Positions 12,701-23,365 of a stretch of DNA of 64,000 nt are shown piece by piece (the stretch's first letter is position 1; each line of letters begins with the position of its first letter). Origin of the DNA: Biomphalaria glabrata. Taxonomy: Eukaryota; Mollusca; Gastropoda; Planorbidae. The stretch covers positions 31,782,645 to 31,846,644 of the forward strand of contig NC_074720.1 in the NCBI RefSeq assembly GCF_947242115.1, in the 5' to 3' direction. The notes beneath the pieces were generated by a model. It worked only from the letters and a program-made list of their open reading frames with translations. It made no database searches and was not told the DNA's origin. The position numbers and the translations under genes were made by a program.

Positions 12701-15700
12701 ATTCATCAATCGTAAAAAAAAACAAAACATTCATCCACGTGGTTCTCTATCTCTTCTATAGAAATCAATACACACAGGCTGTCACGTGACCGTTTTTTCC
12801 ATTGTTTTATCAATATTATCACGTGGCTAAATGTTGTTTGTTTACGATTGGTGAATGAGGTCCGTTGTTATTCAGAACGAGCTATATTAATAGGAAATTA
12901 AAAGTAGTTTAGAGTTAACTCTTTCTCTCCGTAATTATTTACCACATTCTGGTGGAATCAACGCTGGTATCGTTAGTTAGGAGAGAAGGAGATAAGAAAT
13001 GAAATGATGTATTTAGAGGCGAATTCTAAATGTAGAAAATGCGCACTTACGTTTAGTGATAAAGAGTTGAAAAAGAATTAGGACATGAAGAGTAAAATTC
13101 TGTACGAGCCGGATCCTCAGTACGCTTGTATCGTTTACATTGTAGAGGAGGTTCACTGCTACTGTAGAGGCCGGTATCTAGTGAGATGACATTTAATTAG
13201 ATGTCATCCATCATTCTCACTAGTAAATGAGCATTGTTTACATTGTTTCAATCTGCCCCTGTGGGGTGTAAACAGAGCATGCTGACAACGTCTGTCAACT
13301 GCATTCTTTTATCAAGAGATTTCTTTGTATAATGTTTTATTCCACAAGTAGAAATCGTGAAACAATTTAGCGCACACACCATTAAAACAGAAAATAAAAT
13401 GTATTTAAAAAGTAAAATTCACAAAAATATACAACATGAAGCTTAAAACTTAATGAACGAATGACCTCCCCCCCTCTCCCCTCCTTATTGTCTTCCACTT
13501 CATAAATGATTCCTAAAACTAAATTCTCCTTTGTATAGCGTGGTCGAAAGGCTAAGTGCGCTTGAACTTGGCGTGGCTTTTCTTGGCTACTTAGAAGGGG
13601 GCTCGAGATTCGACACCCGACTCGGGCAGAGTTGTGTTTACTGAGCGCCTAAAGGCAGCACGGAAAACCAACTCCTAGATACCCCCTCCCCCCACCGGTC
13701 CACAAATGAGATTGGATCAAAGCGCTCTGAGCATGCTATAAGCATGAAAGTAGCGCTATATATAGTCTATAAATAATAATATAGGATAGTTACTGTTTGT
13801 TTCTTGAAACGTTAACATGCTTTTTAGTGGAGGTTTTCAGACAATGCGAGACAAAACTAGATCTATAGCTAGCTAGGTGTACCCGGCATACAAAATAATG
13901 TGTTAAGATTTTGTTTAAGGTATGTGAGCATTTGCTTGCACTTATTAGCACCGCAGAAAACACATTATCTAAGCTCTTATATTTATAGCAAAATATAATT
14001 TCAAAAAAGGAGGAAGCTAATTTTAGACTTTCCCTCTGGGATGACAAGGAATTTTTAAAAAATAATAATGGTAATAATAGACAACACGAGAATCTGGTCG
14101 TGCGGTTTGCGCGCTGGACTGTCGTTCGGACTTATCGATGGTTCCGGGATTAAACCCTGCCCGCTCCCATCCTCCGTCGTCCTGCGGGAGGTTATGACTA
14201 GGACGTAAATTATCTTCAACTCTGAAGGAACAACCGAAATCTGTAAAACAAACCAACATCATCTGCCTTGCATTGGGATACGATTACAAATTTACAATCT
14301 CAAGCTTAGATTTTCTTAGTTGTCAGCAGTGACGTTCAATTTAGCGGCCTTGACATTTATTTTATTTTAAAACATTTGCATCCAAAATAACCTTGACCTT
14401 GACGCTTATTATTTACTGGACACAGTACACGTTTCCTTTGTACATTATAATAAAATAGTCGTTATTCTATGTTGCTATAGATAACTTTTTTTGTTCCTTT
14501 TGTATCAGGATCCACTTGTTGCTCCTATCACTGGGCTGGACTCGAGGGTCTACGTATGGCAATGTCAATGTGGTGGCCAGCACGAGGTCCCACATCCCAG
14601 CCCTGAACAGGTCAGTAGAAGAAATCTTAGTGGTCTATGAAAAACTGAAACTTCCGGTGGCTATGATGTCAAGCTATAGTGTGCTTTCTCTCAAACTAAG
14701 GATTTTTTTTTTCATCTGAGAATTAGATTTTCATTTTAAATAAGTAATCCTTCTTCAGTCGCAAACCGACTATAGATTATCTGATGGTATTTAAGTGAAT
14801 GCCCTGGCATAAGATTGGGTCAGGACGATGTCGCTCACACTGAGTTCCAGACTATTCATTTAGGTGATCGTCCCAAAAGAAGTGTCGTTACAATTTTGGA
14901 TCAGCACAGGCTGTGACAGGGAATGAAACTGTTTGCTGCAAGCTGCCTAAAGGTCCTGATTTTTCCACAGGGTTGACACCTGAAGCCTTTCACATGCTTG
15001 GCTATAGCTGTAAGACAGCAAAGGTTTGAATTCAAACAAGGGAAGAAATATTATTTGACAGAAGTGGTGGTATAAGCTGAATTAGTCATCTGAGGCTTAT
15101 TACTAATATAATTAAATGACTGATCCAAACTAATTGATTCACTTAATATAAGCTTTTATAAAATGTATTTTTTTTATTTTGCTTGTTAATGATGGCTTCC
15201 TAACTGGAATGCTCCGGATTTTAAATTTCGGGATCTTTAGGGCGCCTCTAAGTCCAACTAGCTCTAATGGGTACCTAACATTAGTTTGGGAAAAAGTAAA
15301 GACAGTTGGTAGTTGTGATGACCACAGAACACCCTCGTTAACCGTGGGCTACAGAAACAGATGACCTTTACATTATCCGCCTAATAAGATTGCAAGATCT
15401 GAAAAGGAAACTTGTTGTTTTTTTTACTTTACTTTTAATGACTGCTTGGATATCTGTTTTCCTGGTTGTATGGTATGCACCTTGGACACTCGTCACGTCG
15501 GTCCCGACTTTAAACTCTGTTCCCTGTCATCCTTTGCAGGAGATTATTGCTTGGGTGTAAATCTTATCAGACTGAACGTCCGAAACATATAAACAAAATA
15601 TTACTTGATTCAGACATTGACGCCATGAGCCACCATATTCATATTCGTCTTGTCCTTATTTGTTCTGTCATATCTTGTCCCCAATGTTAGAGATAAATTT

Positions 15701-18700
15701 AGATAAAACAAATGTCCACACGGCCAAAGAATAAAATGGTCTTTGGAGCCTTAAAATATGTACCATATGTATAAAAAAAAAGTGTTGCATGACATGTGAC
15801 GATTTGCCAAAAAACCCAAATATTAAAATGTCTTTTAAAAAAAATCCATCTAGACTTCTAACCCTATGTCGTTCATTGCTGTGTATTTATCTTTAACATG
15901 TACAATTGTAATGAGACTGTAGAGCTTTGGAAAGTATTTTGTTCCCATCCTTTATTTTGTGTAAACAGGAAACAGAATACTGCGACATAATTGTCGAGTT
16001 TTTGAACTATGAAAGTGTGATCACAGAAGCCATCATATATGTTGAGAGAGAAATAATGCACAGAGGACTAACACAGGTAAATTGTGTATATTTAAGAAAT
16101 ATATAATAAATAATAATATAATAAATATTGCTCGAGGGTATACATTATTTTGTTTTAAATCATCTTCAAGAGAGAGCTTAGTTCAGCATATGTCAATACA
16201 GAAAGCTATAGGTCCTCAAGATCTAGTCACACACAGGTCTTGGTCCTTACAGGTGTAGGTCCACACAAGTCTTGGACCACACATGTCTTGGACCACACAG
16301 GTCTTGGACCACACAGGTCTTGGACCACACAGATCTTGGACCACACAGATCTTGGTACACACAGGTCTAGGTCCACACAAGTCTTGGACCACACAGGTCT
16401 AGGTTCACACAGGTCTTGGTTCACACAGGTCTTGGACCACATAGATCTTGAACCACACAGGTCTTGAACCACACAGGTCTTGAACCACACAGGTCTTGGA
16501 CCACACAGGTCTTGGTCCACACAGGTCTTGGACCACATAGTTCTTTGACCACAATGTCCACACATCTCCAGGTCAACAGCAAACACCATTGAAAGGTATT
16601 CACCTTGTGTGACCCAAACCCTAGCTAGTTCACGTCTGTCAAGTGTAAGAAATTATTGTTGGTCACTCTTTGACTTCTTCGGAATCTAACACATAAGCCT
16701 ACCTTGTATTTGCAAAGTAGAAAACATAAGTGATTTTCCCCCCAATCTTACGCAAACAGAAAAGTACACTAGTAGTTAGTTTGTGATAAAATCATTTTTA
16801 AAAATATATAGTTGGATACAAGTCTCATCGATTGGCTCCTTTACTTTGACGATTATAATATTTAAAAGAACTGAAAGGTATTTATAGTAAAAAAATATAT
16901 CTTGCTGTTCCAGTTAAAGACAAAAGGGAAGTGAATGTATAGTATACGTAGCAGATTTGAGGAATAGGGTCCAGAACTAATGTTATATCTAATTACACTT
17001 TTTTTCAATTCCTCCTTTTTAGCTTGAAAATTATGTATGGATTTTGGGTGGAACCTGGTCACTGGAAGGGTATTTCTTAATGACTTCTTCAATTGAATAT
17101 TTTGGGGAACAAAAATACCAAGCGTTATACTTTTTCAAAATATTTAAGAATTAAATTTGAGTTAGGTCTTGAACAAACGCTCGATAGTTTTATAAAAATA
17201 TTGAATTAATGTTCAGAAAAAAGTTGTAATTTTCAGAAAATAGTTGAATTGATTTTCAGAAAATAGTTGAATTAATTTTCAGAAAATAGTTGAATTAATG
17301 TTCATAAAATAGTTGAATTAATGAGTAGACATATACATAAGCATTTAGCCCAGCGTCTTACGTAGAAATCCGTAGCTGTACCATAATATCATAGTATAGT
17401 TCCATATCTGTACTTTAAAAGGAACTTAACTCTATAGACGCTATAAAACGCTCTGGTAACTCCTTTCAATAATAAAGAATTTGCATAAACAAATGGAATA
17501 CCAATACTATATAAAAAGGAGGAATTGATGTATACATTTTTTTACCTTTTTTTTTAAATTTATGTGTGCTATTTTTCTAACGATTTTTACGGAGGATTTG
17601 AAATAAATGCAAATTATATTTTTTGGCAATTAATAATGAGGAACGCCTTATATTCAACATAGGTTTACTAGAGTCAATCGTATTGGATGGTATTAGCTTT
17701 TCCATAGCTGATTTTTCTCAAACTTGTATGCTATTATTTACAATGTGTGCTCAAGTAAAGGTTTGATTGTATTTGAAAGTTGATTTAAGAAAAAAACCTG
17801 CAATCCTCAAATAGTTTCTCCTTGCAAAAGGGGGGGGGGGGACAATGGTAAAAAAATCCTTACAAGGGAGACAATGTACTGGTTTCACTTGAAATGTTAA
17901 AACAGACATTAACCAGATTTTTTGTTTGTTTATATTGTTACAAATGACCAGTGACAGGAAGAGGTTAACGTGTGAACCCGACGAGATAACACAGCAGCGT
18001 CAGTTCCCTGGAATGTACATGTATAAACAGAGACAGGATGTGACGTGTCCTTACATGTTATTCCAAAAGGTACTAGCAATGTCCAGTGACAGATAGAGGT
18101 CACAACTTGTGACCCCGGCAAGATGACACTGCAGCCAATGTTTTCTGCAATCTACATGTATAAACAAAGACAGGATGTGACGTTTCCTCACGTGTTATTC
18201 CAGAGGATACTAGCCGTGTTTGTGCAACTTTGGACAAGCGATTAGGGACTCTATATAAGCCAGAGAGTTAATGTGAAAGTCAGTCGTATGGAGTCGTGAG
18301 TTAGCCGTTACAGTCGATACAGACGATGTAAGACGTGTGCGGCTCTAGTGGAAGAGAAATGTGTACGACTCGATGCAAGTTAACTAGGGTAGAGTTAACT
18401 GGAGTGGACTACTGTCGTTAAAGTCTATACAGCGAACTACAGTGGAATTCAGCCGTTACAGTCGATACAGTCGATGTAAGACGTGTGTGGCTCTGATGTG
18501 GTAGACTGGAGTACGACTTGGTTCAGCTTTGGGAGACCTGGAGCGACACTGGGAAGTGTGTCGTTGGTCTGTTACGACTTGGTTCAGTTTTGGAGACCTG
18601 GAGCGACACTGGGAAGTGTGTCGTTGGTCTGTTCTGTGGAATACGACTCGGTGCAAGTTGAGAAGAGATGAATTGCAACGAAGTATAGCTAACTGTAAAC

Positions 18701-21700
18701 TGACAGATATTGTACATTCTTCTACGCTACATGTTACAGTGACGATTTGTTAGAGTTAATAGTCATTAAAGTTATATGAAACTAAAAGTTTAGTCGTCAA
18801 GTTCTTTACAGTGTTTTTATTTGTGTGCCTACTAATACTTCTAGCCAGAAGATTCAGAAATACGTAACAATATTTTATTCATCTAATGCTTTGTTTTTGT
18901 TGTCTGATTATTTCTCAGCCTATTACGGTGACAACCAATGAACTTGGTTTTTCTTCTAGAGCTAGAGGCTATGTGGAAGTCGAGTGGATGAGAATCTTTC
19001 GTAATATCGGCATCGAGATAGGTAGTCGTCGTGAAGCCATGATGACAAGGCTGGTGCAACCTATCGCACGTTTACATGAATACCAGAGAATATTTAGGGT
19101 AGGTGCACATTTTAAAAAGAGATGAGCTCTCAACGTTTTCAGTTAAAAACACTCGCTTAAATTTACATAGAAACATTGAGAGTAGTAGGGCGCTGAGACT
19201 GACTGAGCTGGCCCCAGTGTGGTTTGTAGTTTGGAAGGGCCCCAGATCGTGTAGTTTGACAGGGCCCGCAGTGCCTGTAGTTTGGCAGGGCCCCAGTGCG
19301 TGTAGTTTGGCAGGGCCCGCAGTGCACGTAATTTGGCAGGGCCCCAGTGCGTGTAGTTTGACAGGGCCCCCAGTGCGTGTAGTTTGACAGGGCCCGCAGT
19401 GCATGTAGTTTGGCAGGGCCCCAGTGCGTGTTGATTGGCAGGGCCCGCAGTGCACGTATTTTGGCAGGGCCCCAGTGCGTGTAGTTTGACAGGGCCCGCA
19501 GTGCATGTAGTTTGGCAGGGCCCCAGTGCCTGTAGTTTGGCAGGGCCCGCAGTGCATGTAGTTTGGCAGGGCCCCAGTGCCTGTAGTTTGGCAGGGCCCG
19601 CAGTGCACGTATTTTGGCAGGGCCCGCAGTGTGGGTAGTTCTGAAGGGCCCCCAGCGCGTGTAGCGATGTATGGTCCCCAGTACGTGTTGTTTGGTAGGA
19701 CCCACAGCGCGTGTAGTTTGACAGGGCTCCCTGCACAAGTAGTTTGACTAGGCCTCCCTGCACATTTAGTATGATAGGGCCTTCCTGCACATGTAGTTCG
19801 GCAGGGCACCTTTGCGAGTAGTTTGACACATAATGACACATAATGTATTGGATTACTAAACGGTTGAGATCTAAAGTTGAAATTTTTACTTTTTTTTGTT
19901 TAGAGTCGAGGCATGGCTCCTCCTGGCTTGACCAACTCAGAGCTTAGCCAGATTCCCGTGGTTCAACACGCTGACGCATCCAGCCAGTGTGAGTCGACCT
20001 CTGCTTACGAATGTTCCATTTGTCTGAAGAGCTACAGGCCTAGAGATGAGGTCAGAGTTCTGCCCTGCGGACACAGATTTCATCGGAAATGTATTGATAC
20101 CTGGCTTAAGGTAAGTTAGTCGCTGACCATAGGATCTATAAGCATGTTCTTAGTGACGATCTTTTATTAGCTTTTTAGCATATTATATGCATGAGATTTT
20201 GGCTCGATTTTCCGTTCGGTACCATTTATATATTAACTTAATGGTTTGCCCGGGACCTGCTTAAAAGAAATGTGTTCAAATTATAAATGTTCTTAATTAC
20301 TGATTTTCATTTTTAATGATAAAATTTAAATATGTATATATTTTAATTTTCAATTACTTTTGTATAGCGCAAAGCATGGTCAGTGTGCTCAAGTCCTATT
20401 TCTTTAGCCAACCCATTTGGTTTGGCGGGGAGGGGGGTATCTGGGAGAAGGTTTCAGTGCCGCATTTAGGCGCTCAGCAAATAAAAAACACAATTCGAAT
20501 CGGGATATAAAATCGATCCCCCCTTAATAGGCAGACAAGTGTTTTATCACTCAGCCTCGCATACAGTTATACATTGAATACAATTGTCAATACAGTTTTG
20601 TAAAATAAGCGTTTCAGTCATGGCTGTTATACTCAATAGAATTCGCATTGCAACTGTAATAGAGTTTGATAATAACTTTTGTGAATACATACTTCATTGT
20701 CTGTAGCAGTGTTTCCCAAACCTTTTAACCTTTTGTTTTTAAATTTAAACCTTTAAAAGTTTTAAAACCTAACAATACTTATCTTCTCTCCCCCGCCCTT
20801 TTTTTTTCTTTATGTACTTGCATCTATGTGCTGAGATGACAAGAGCTTAAAATGTGGTTCCCTGGTTGTTAATTTTAATCTAAGATGCTGTTCCACGTCC
20901 TATAGTCTGTTTCTTTTTTTTTTTTTTACTTAATGACTACATATGCTGTAAATGCAACTTCACATGAAATTGGTGACAAGATGTATTTCAGAACTTTTTC
21001 TGTTAAAACTGGATACACATGTCGCAGATACCAGAGAGTTAAAATGCATGGCGATACTAACCTTTTTAAACCCCACAAATAAAACGTATATTATGAGACA
21101 TTTATCAAATGTATTTTCGTTATAGTTCTCTAATTTTGCATGAACAACTATAAATCTTTTTAAAAACAATTATTCAATTGGTGGAATTGATTTGTAAACT
21201 TCTGATGTATAACCATAATCATAAAACAAAATGTATTCCCTAACACTAACAATCTTTTGTAACTCACAATTACAAATGTATCTTTGTGATTTATATCTTA
21301 AAGATGTATAATAACACAGATTCTAAGTTTTTAAAAAATATAAATTAAATATTATTAAAGAATGTGAATTAAATTTAATTACTAATTTATTGTAATTTTA
21401 TAACAGAAAATAATAAATCAGAACAGTTAATTATTTACAACGCGTACACCTTCAAAGTCTTCCCGTACACCTGAAAGTACATAGTGGGTAACAATCTATG
21501 TGCAGAAATTGTACAAACCAATTATAATTGTGTTATTAATACAAGTTTTTCATGTTTGAATACATTATTGCTGTAGGTGTTTGATGTGTTCGTGTATAGT
21601 GAAATTTACTTAAATATACTGAAACCCATTACTGTTTTAAAAATGATTTTAGATTTCCTCATTAAAAATTTCTTGACTAATATTTAGAACAGTGATGCCC

Positions 21701-22305
21701 AAAATACGGCTCGCGGGCCAGATCCGGCCCGCGACGTGGTCCCATCAGGCCCGCCGAAACGTCGGCACAAAGTGAAGAAAATCCCCCCTCCAAAAACAAA
21801 AATAAGGTTGAAAAATGTATCTTCACCTACTTTAGGGCTCTCATATTTTTTTCTGAATGGATGGGTACCATGACCTTTAACGTTTGTGCGTTTATGAACA
21901 GGGACTCTGAATGTAGAATCTACCAGGAAAATTAAACGGATCTTTACATTTTTATGAACATGACAATAAGCTAACATCTTTGTTTTATAAAGAAAGTGTG
22001 ACTGTTAAAAACAAACAAACGTATACATCATTATCAAATAAATATGGGGCATCCTTGGTTTGAACTACAATTAAAAGATTGATTAATTACAACTAGAGTT
22101 TGGAGGATTGATGGGAATATTCCCCCAAAAGAAACAAGAAAATGTGTCGGTTTTAAAGGCACCCACACTGTTGTTAACATAAGTTAAAAGATAACCACAC
22201 ATTGTGAACAATTCTTTAAAGATGCAATGTCACGGCTTTCTCTTTCAGAAAACCTGCTCCTGCCCGATGTGCAGAAAATCTACACGTGACCCTAACCCAG
22301 AATAG
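707..22305 (+). CDS. Gene 1: large repetitive RING-H2 finger protein (13 exons)
   Basis: Exons, all bounded by AG/GT and all phase 0: 707-847, 1352-2890, 5017-5253, 6793-8493, 9419-9772, 10148-10324, 11879-12007, 12394-12567, 14509-14610, 15969-16076, 18919-19098, 19904-20110 and 22249-22305 (stop TAG). Together they give about 1,700 residues. ATG at 1364 is the first Met; exon 707-847 is open in the same frame, so the true start may lie upstream. In order the protein has 64-residue repeats (exon 2), a 7-residue Ser/Gly/Gln/Thr array (exon 4), four 11-residue units (exon 5), then helical-looking exons, one with the motif WQCQCGGQHE. The C-terminal RING-H2 has CSIC, 14 residues, C-G-H-RF-H-RK-C, 10 residues, then CPMC. 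RING-H2 proteins of this kind are usually E3 ubiquitin ligases; that is family knowledge. No stop or poly(A) site separates the exons, but two adjacent genes cannot be excluded without transcripts. AATAAA occurs at 22927 and 23112. Confidence 0.72.
1415..2110 (+). repeat. 64-residue coding repeat in gene 1 exon 2
   Basis: About three and a half copies of a roughly 192-nt coding unit, each carrying variants of QAS-ISSDYAVPRALDHPDRQS, then a Tyr-rich YYVPP-YDN segment and a VDSD segment. The second and third copies are nearly identical, so at least one duplication is recent. The rest of the exon (to 2890) is Pro/Ser/Tyr-rich and looks disordered. Confidence 0.8.
2949..4330. repeat. Degenerate 20-bp minisatellite in gene 1 intron
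   Basis: A 1.4-kb array of variants of AATTACTTCTAGGGTAAC. Two homogeneous blocks stand out: about ten near-perfect 20-bp copies of AATTACTTCAAAGGGTAACC around 3392-3575, and about sixteen copies of GGAACCATTTACTTGTATGG around 3883-4200. The degenerate edges and uniform cores suggest repeated local expansion. The array sits about 60 bp after the exon ending at 2890. Confidence 0.93.
4380..5016. other. Unique intron sequence, gene 1
   Basis: AT-rich intron DNA between the minisatellite and the exon at 5017. No repeat or exon is recognised apart from the acceptor (TTTTTCACTAG) at its end. Confidence 0.5.
5636..5700 (+). mobile_element. LINE 3' tail fragment
   Basis: A short copy of the 3' terminal sequence GGCACGACATGGCCTAAATT followed by a CAAAT-rich tail. 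The same terminus ends the longer LINE copies at 31.8-32.4 kb and 49.9-50.2 kb. It is a heavily 5'-truncated insertion in a gene 1 intron. Confidence 0.7.
6052..6605. repeat. 22-bp CCCGCACAGACCACACTCCTGT minisatellite
   Basis: About 25 copies of a 22-bp unit (CCGCACAGACCACACTCCTG core) with a higher-order pattern: the variant block containing ACTATATTCC and GGGCACACCCC recurs three times. There is strong strand asymmetry (C/A on the plus strand). It lies in the intron before gene 1's large repeat exon. Its open frames are a by-product of the repeat. Confidence 0.93.
7309..8460 (+). repeat. Coding 21-nt array (GSSAQTS)n in gene 1 exon 4
   Basis: Roughly 54 tandem 21-nt units encode a heptapeptide, consensus GSSAQTS, with blocks of variants: GSAAQTS, ESSGQTS, and a basic 3' block of the type GKAGKTSGRTGKTS. 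Unit length is a strict multiple of three, so copy-number changes keep the frame. The composition (Ser, Gly, Thr, Gln, Ala) predicts a disordered linker or a heavily O-glycosylated or phosphorylated region. No signal peptide was found, so mucin-like secretion is not supported. Confidence 0.93.
8880..9020. repeat. Short tandem repeat, about 45-50 bp x3
   Basis: Three diverged copies of a unit with the motif CACTCTTGAATGAGCACTCTAC followed by ATCTTAGA, in the gene 1 intron 8494-9418. Confidence 0.6.
9053..9217 (-). pseudogene. Antisense coding-like fragment, Death-domain-like pattern (tentative)
   Basis: In the intron 8494-9418 the minus strand is open for 54 codons to a TGA. It encodes a sequence with the pattern LDMIRAENTSDEALESLM followed by IIIQWRIKSRNDELIRFYEMG. 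The spacing of hydrophobics and the Trp resembles the end of a Death-fold domain, but the match is from memory and short. Sequence further upstream in the same frame has stops. It could be a processed gene relic, part of an unrecognised transposon, or chance. Confidence 0.25.
9535..9665 (+). repeat. Coding 33-nt repeat (11 residues) in gene 1 exon 5
   Basis: Four copies of a 33-nt unit encode ASNPQRVTPAL-type hendecapeptides. The nucleotide copies are nearly identical, so the expansion is young. Confidence 0.9.
9773..9815 (+). repeat. 14-bp tandem copies of the exon 5 splice donor
   Basis: GTAAGTCTAGTTTT is repeated three times, starting exactly at the exon boundary (9773, 9787, 9801). Each copy is a good 5' splice site. 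Only the first keeps the downstream frame: the second shifts it and the third includes an in-frame TAA. Confidence 0.85.
10357..10588 (+). mobile_element. tRNA-derived SINE, family A
   Basis: A near-complete SINE: tRNA-like head with A box (TGGCCGAGTGGTAAAGCG) and B box (GGGTTTGAATC), body with TTTCGGGATCTTTATGGC, and tail GGTCTGAAAGGG. It lies about 30 bp after the donor of gene 1's exon ending at 10324. Other copies: 15.2, 25.2, 39.8, 42.15, 52.5 and 52.6 kb. Confidence 0.85.
10905..11095 (-). mobile_element. SINE family A, reverse copy
   Basis: Reverse-oriented copy recognised by the reversed B-box region (CAGGAATCGAA), reversed A-box region (TTCGGAAGCCAAG) and body. It is interrupted by a short TA run near 10940. 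Confidence 0.7.
11161..11182. repeat. Poly(G) tract
   Basis: A homopolymeric G run directly before the 24-bp array, in the gene 1 intron 10325-11878. Its true length may be uncertain in the assembly. Confidence 0.8.
11205..11635. repeat. 24-bp minisatellite in gene 1 intron
   Basis: About 17-18 near-identical copies of AAGGACATATCTAAAGTATA plus TATT. The unit length is a multiple of three, so long open frames appear on the minus strand; they are not genes. Confidence 0.95.
12008..12285 (+). repeat. 36-bp splice-donor-bearing minisatellite after gene 1 exon 7
   Basis: The array begins at the exon edge (GTAAGTTG at 12008) and repeats a 36-bp unit holding CCTGTAAGTTGTAATGTTAA about six times. 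Every copy contains a plausible 5' splice site. Reading into the first intronic codons gives GTA AGT TGA, so use of any distal donor would truncate the protein before the RING. Confidence 0.88.
13556..13785 (+). mobile_element. tRNA-derived SINE, family C
   Basis: Head GCGTGGTCGAAAGGCTAAG, B-box-like GAGATTCGACACCC, body with CTGAGCGCCTAAAGGCAGCA, and tail with GCTCTGAGCATGCTATAAGC then TAGCGCTATATA. Reverse copies occur at 20.4 and 23.8 kb. It sits in a gene 1 intron. Confidence 0.75.
14085..14255 (+). mobile_element. tRNA-derived SINE, family B
   Basis: Head CTGGTCGTGCGGTTTGCGCG and body with CCGTCGTCCTGCGGGAGG then TCAACTCTGAAGGAAC. A reverse copy lies at 41.3-41.5 kb and a decayed piece at about 15.5 kb. 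Confidence 0.72.
15205..15411 (+). mobile_element. SINE family A, 5'-truncated
   Basis: Body and tail only (TTTCGGGATCTTTAGGGCGC to GATCTGAAAAGGAAACTT), in the gene 1 intron 14611-15968. Confidence 0.75.
15498..15600 (+). mobile_element. SINE family B, decayed fragment
   Basis: Weak match to family B: CCCTGTCATCCTTTGCAGGA followed by CGTCCGAAACAT. It is old by its divergence. Confidence 0.45.
16216..16565. repeat. 16-bp minisatellite AGGTCTTGGACCACAC
   Basis: About 21 copies of a 16-bp unit with few variants, 140 bp after the donor of the exon ending at 16076. Each unit contains ACACAGGT, which resembles that exon end (ACACAG/GT); this may be coincidence. Confidence 0.92.
17215..17325. repeat. 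About 23-bp repeat, GAAAATAGTTGAATTAATTT
   Basis: Four to five tandem copies in the gene 1 intron 16077-18918. Confidence 0.75.
17936..18869 (+). mobile_element. Solo LTR-like element in gene 1 intron
   Basis: A 934-bp segment bounded by TGTTAC and GTAACA, with ATAT on both outer sides, so it fits an LTR with a 4-5 bp target duplication. It has a TATA-like CTATATAAG near 18250, two diverged subrepeats of about 140 bp in its first third, and a short tandem duplication near 18530-18640. No internal coding region adjoins it, so it appears to be a solo LTR, a fossil left by recombination; Ty3/gypsy-type origin is only a guess. It ends about 50 bp before the acceptor of the exon at 18919. Confidence 0.6.
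19215..19810. repeat. About 24-bp minisatellite in gene 1 intron
   Basis: About 24 copies of TGTAGTTTGGCAGGGCCC plus CAGTGCG or GCAGTGCA variants. The two variants partly alternate, giving a roughly 48-bp higher-order unit. It is GC-rich against an AT-rich background and fills most of the intron before the first RING exon. Confidence 0.93.
20363..20570 (-). mobile_element. SINE family C, reverse copy
   Basis: Reverse copy with TATAGCGCAAAGCATGGTCA, GTGCCGCATTTAGGCGCTCA and the reversed head near 20560. It lies in the intron that splits gene 1's RING finger. Confidence 0.65.
21691..21990 (+). mobile_element. hAT-type transposon end (fragment)
   Basis: Begins CAGTGATGCCCAAAATACGG with GCGGGCCAGATCCGGCCCGC, typical of hAT terminal sequence. 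No matching opposite end was found, so this is a one-ended relic in the RING intron of gene 1. The right boundary is approximate. Confidence 0.5.
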
Positions 22306-22574
22306 TCTGACTTCTGCTGCTTAACTTCCAGGTGCATGAACATTGTTTGAAAATCTACACGTGACCCTCACCCAGAAAAGCCTGACTTCTGCTGCTTAAC
22401 TTCCAGGTGCATGAACATTGTTTGAAAATCTACTTGTGACCCTAACCCAGAAAAGCCTGACTTCTGCTGCTTAACTTCCAGGTGCATGAACATTGTTTGA
22501 AAATCTACACGTGACCCTCACCCAGAAAAGTCTGACTTCTGCTGCTTAACTTCCAGGTGCATGAACATTGTTTG
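22274..22574 (+). repeat. 75-bp tandem repeat copying gene 1's last exon end
   Basis: Four copies of a 75-bp unit that starts inside the terminal coding exon (GAAAATCTACACGTGACCCT) and runs through the stop into the 3' UTR. Only the first copy is read in frame. Copies 2-4 differ by a few bases. Confidence 0.92.
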
Positions 22575-23317
22575 GTTTAGCCCAGTGGAGGAAAAAAAAT
22601 GTATTAAAATCACTTGTAATCCTTTAATTTAAACTTTGTAACTAAAACGATTTGTAAATACTATGTAGATAAAACAGAAATTATTTTTTGACAATTTTAG
22701 CCTTTTTTAAAGACTTATTGTTGTTGTTTTTATTACATGGCACTTTGTGTAATAAGCTGCAATACTATTCATGCACCCCAGTACCACTATTATACCTTTT
22801 TATTTTCATTGTGCGAAATCTCTCGTACATTGCATTGTAGTTATCGTCAACGAATGTCAGTTTTTTCAAACCTTTTTAAAATCTTTTTTTAACAATATTT
22901 TAAAAGTTTTTATTCTATTTTAATTTAATAAACTTTTATTATATTTTCTTTTACTTCAAATGGTTTACATTACACTGGAAAAAAAAAGTTTTTTTAAGTC
23001 TTATTTTAGAAAATAATATTTTTACTTCATTTTTATACTGAATCTTTACATGTAAATGATATTAAATATATTGTTTTTATTCAGAATCTTCCATTGTAGT
23101 TTTTTTTACGAAATAAATCTTTTAAAAAATGTTTTAAAGTATTTTGTGTTCAGTCACCTAATTTTATTGTGCAGACAGTATAAACTTCCAAATAATAATT
23201 ATTGATTATAATTGATATAAGACAGGAGAAATAACAATGAAACATACATTTCAACTGAACTTTTCACTAGTAGAAAACTCGCCGAGAGCATTATTTTATT
23301 TATTATTTCACCATTGG

Positions 23318-23365
23318 AGATTATCACTATTGGAGATTATCACTATTGGAGATTATCACTATTGA
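23318..23365. repeat. 16-bp repeat ACTATTGGAGATTATC x3-4
   Basis: Short perfect tandem array downstream of gene 1. Confidence 0.85.

Noticed and set aside
19072-19841. Three overlapping minus-strand frames over the 24-bp array
   Set aside because: Repeat artefact in the intron between two in-phase coding exons of the opposite strand.
20711-20740. hAT-like end CAGTGTTTCCCAAACC
   Set aside because: A single short match with no partner end or target duplication; it could be chance.
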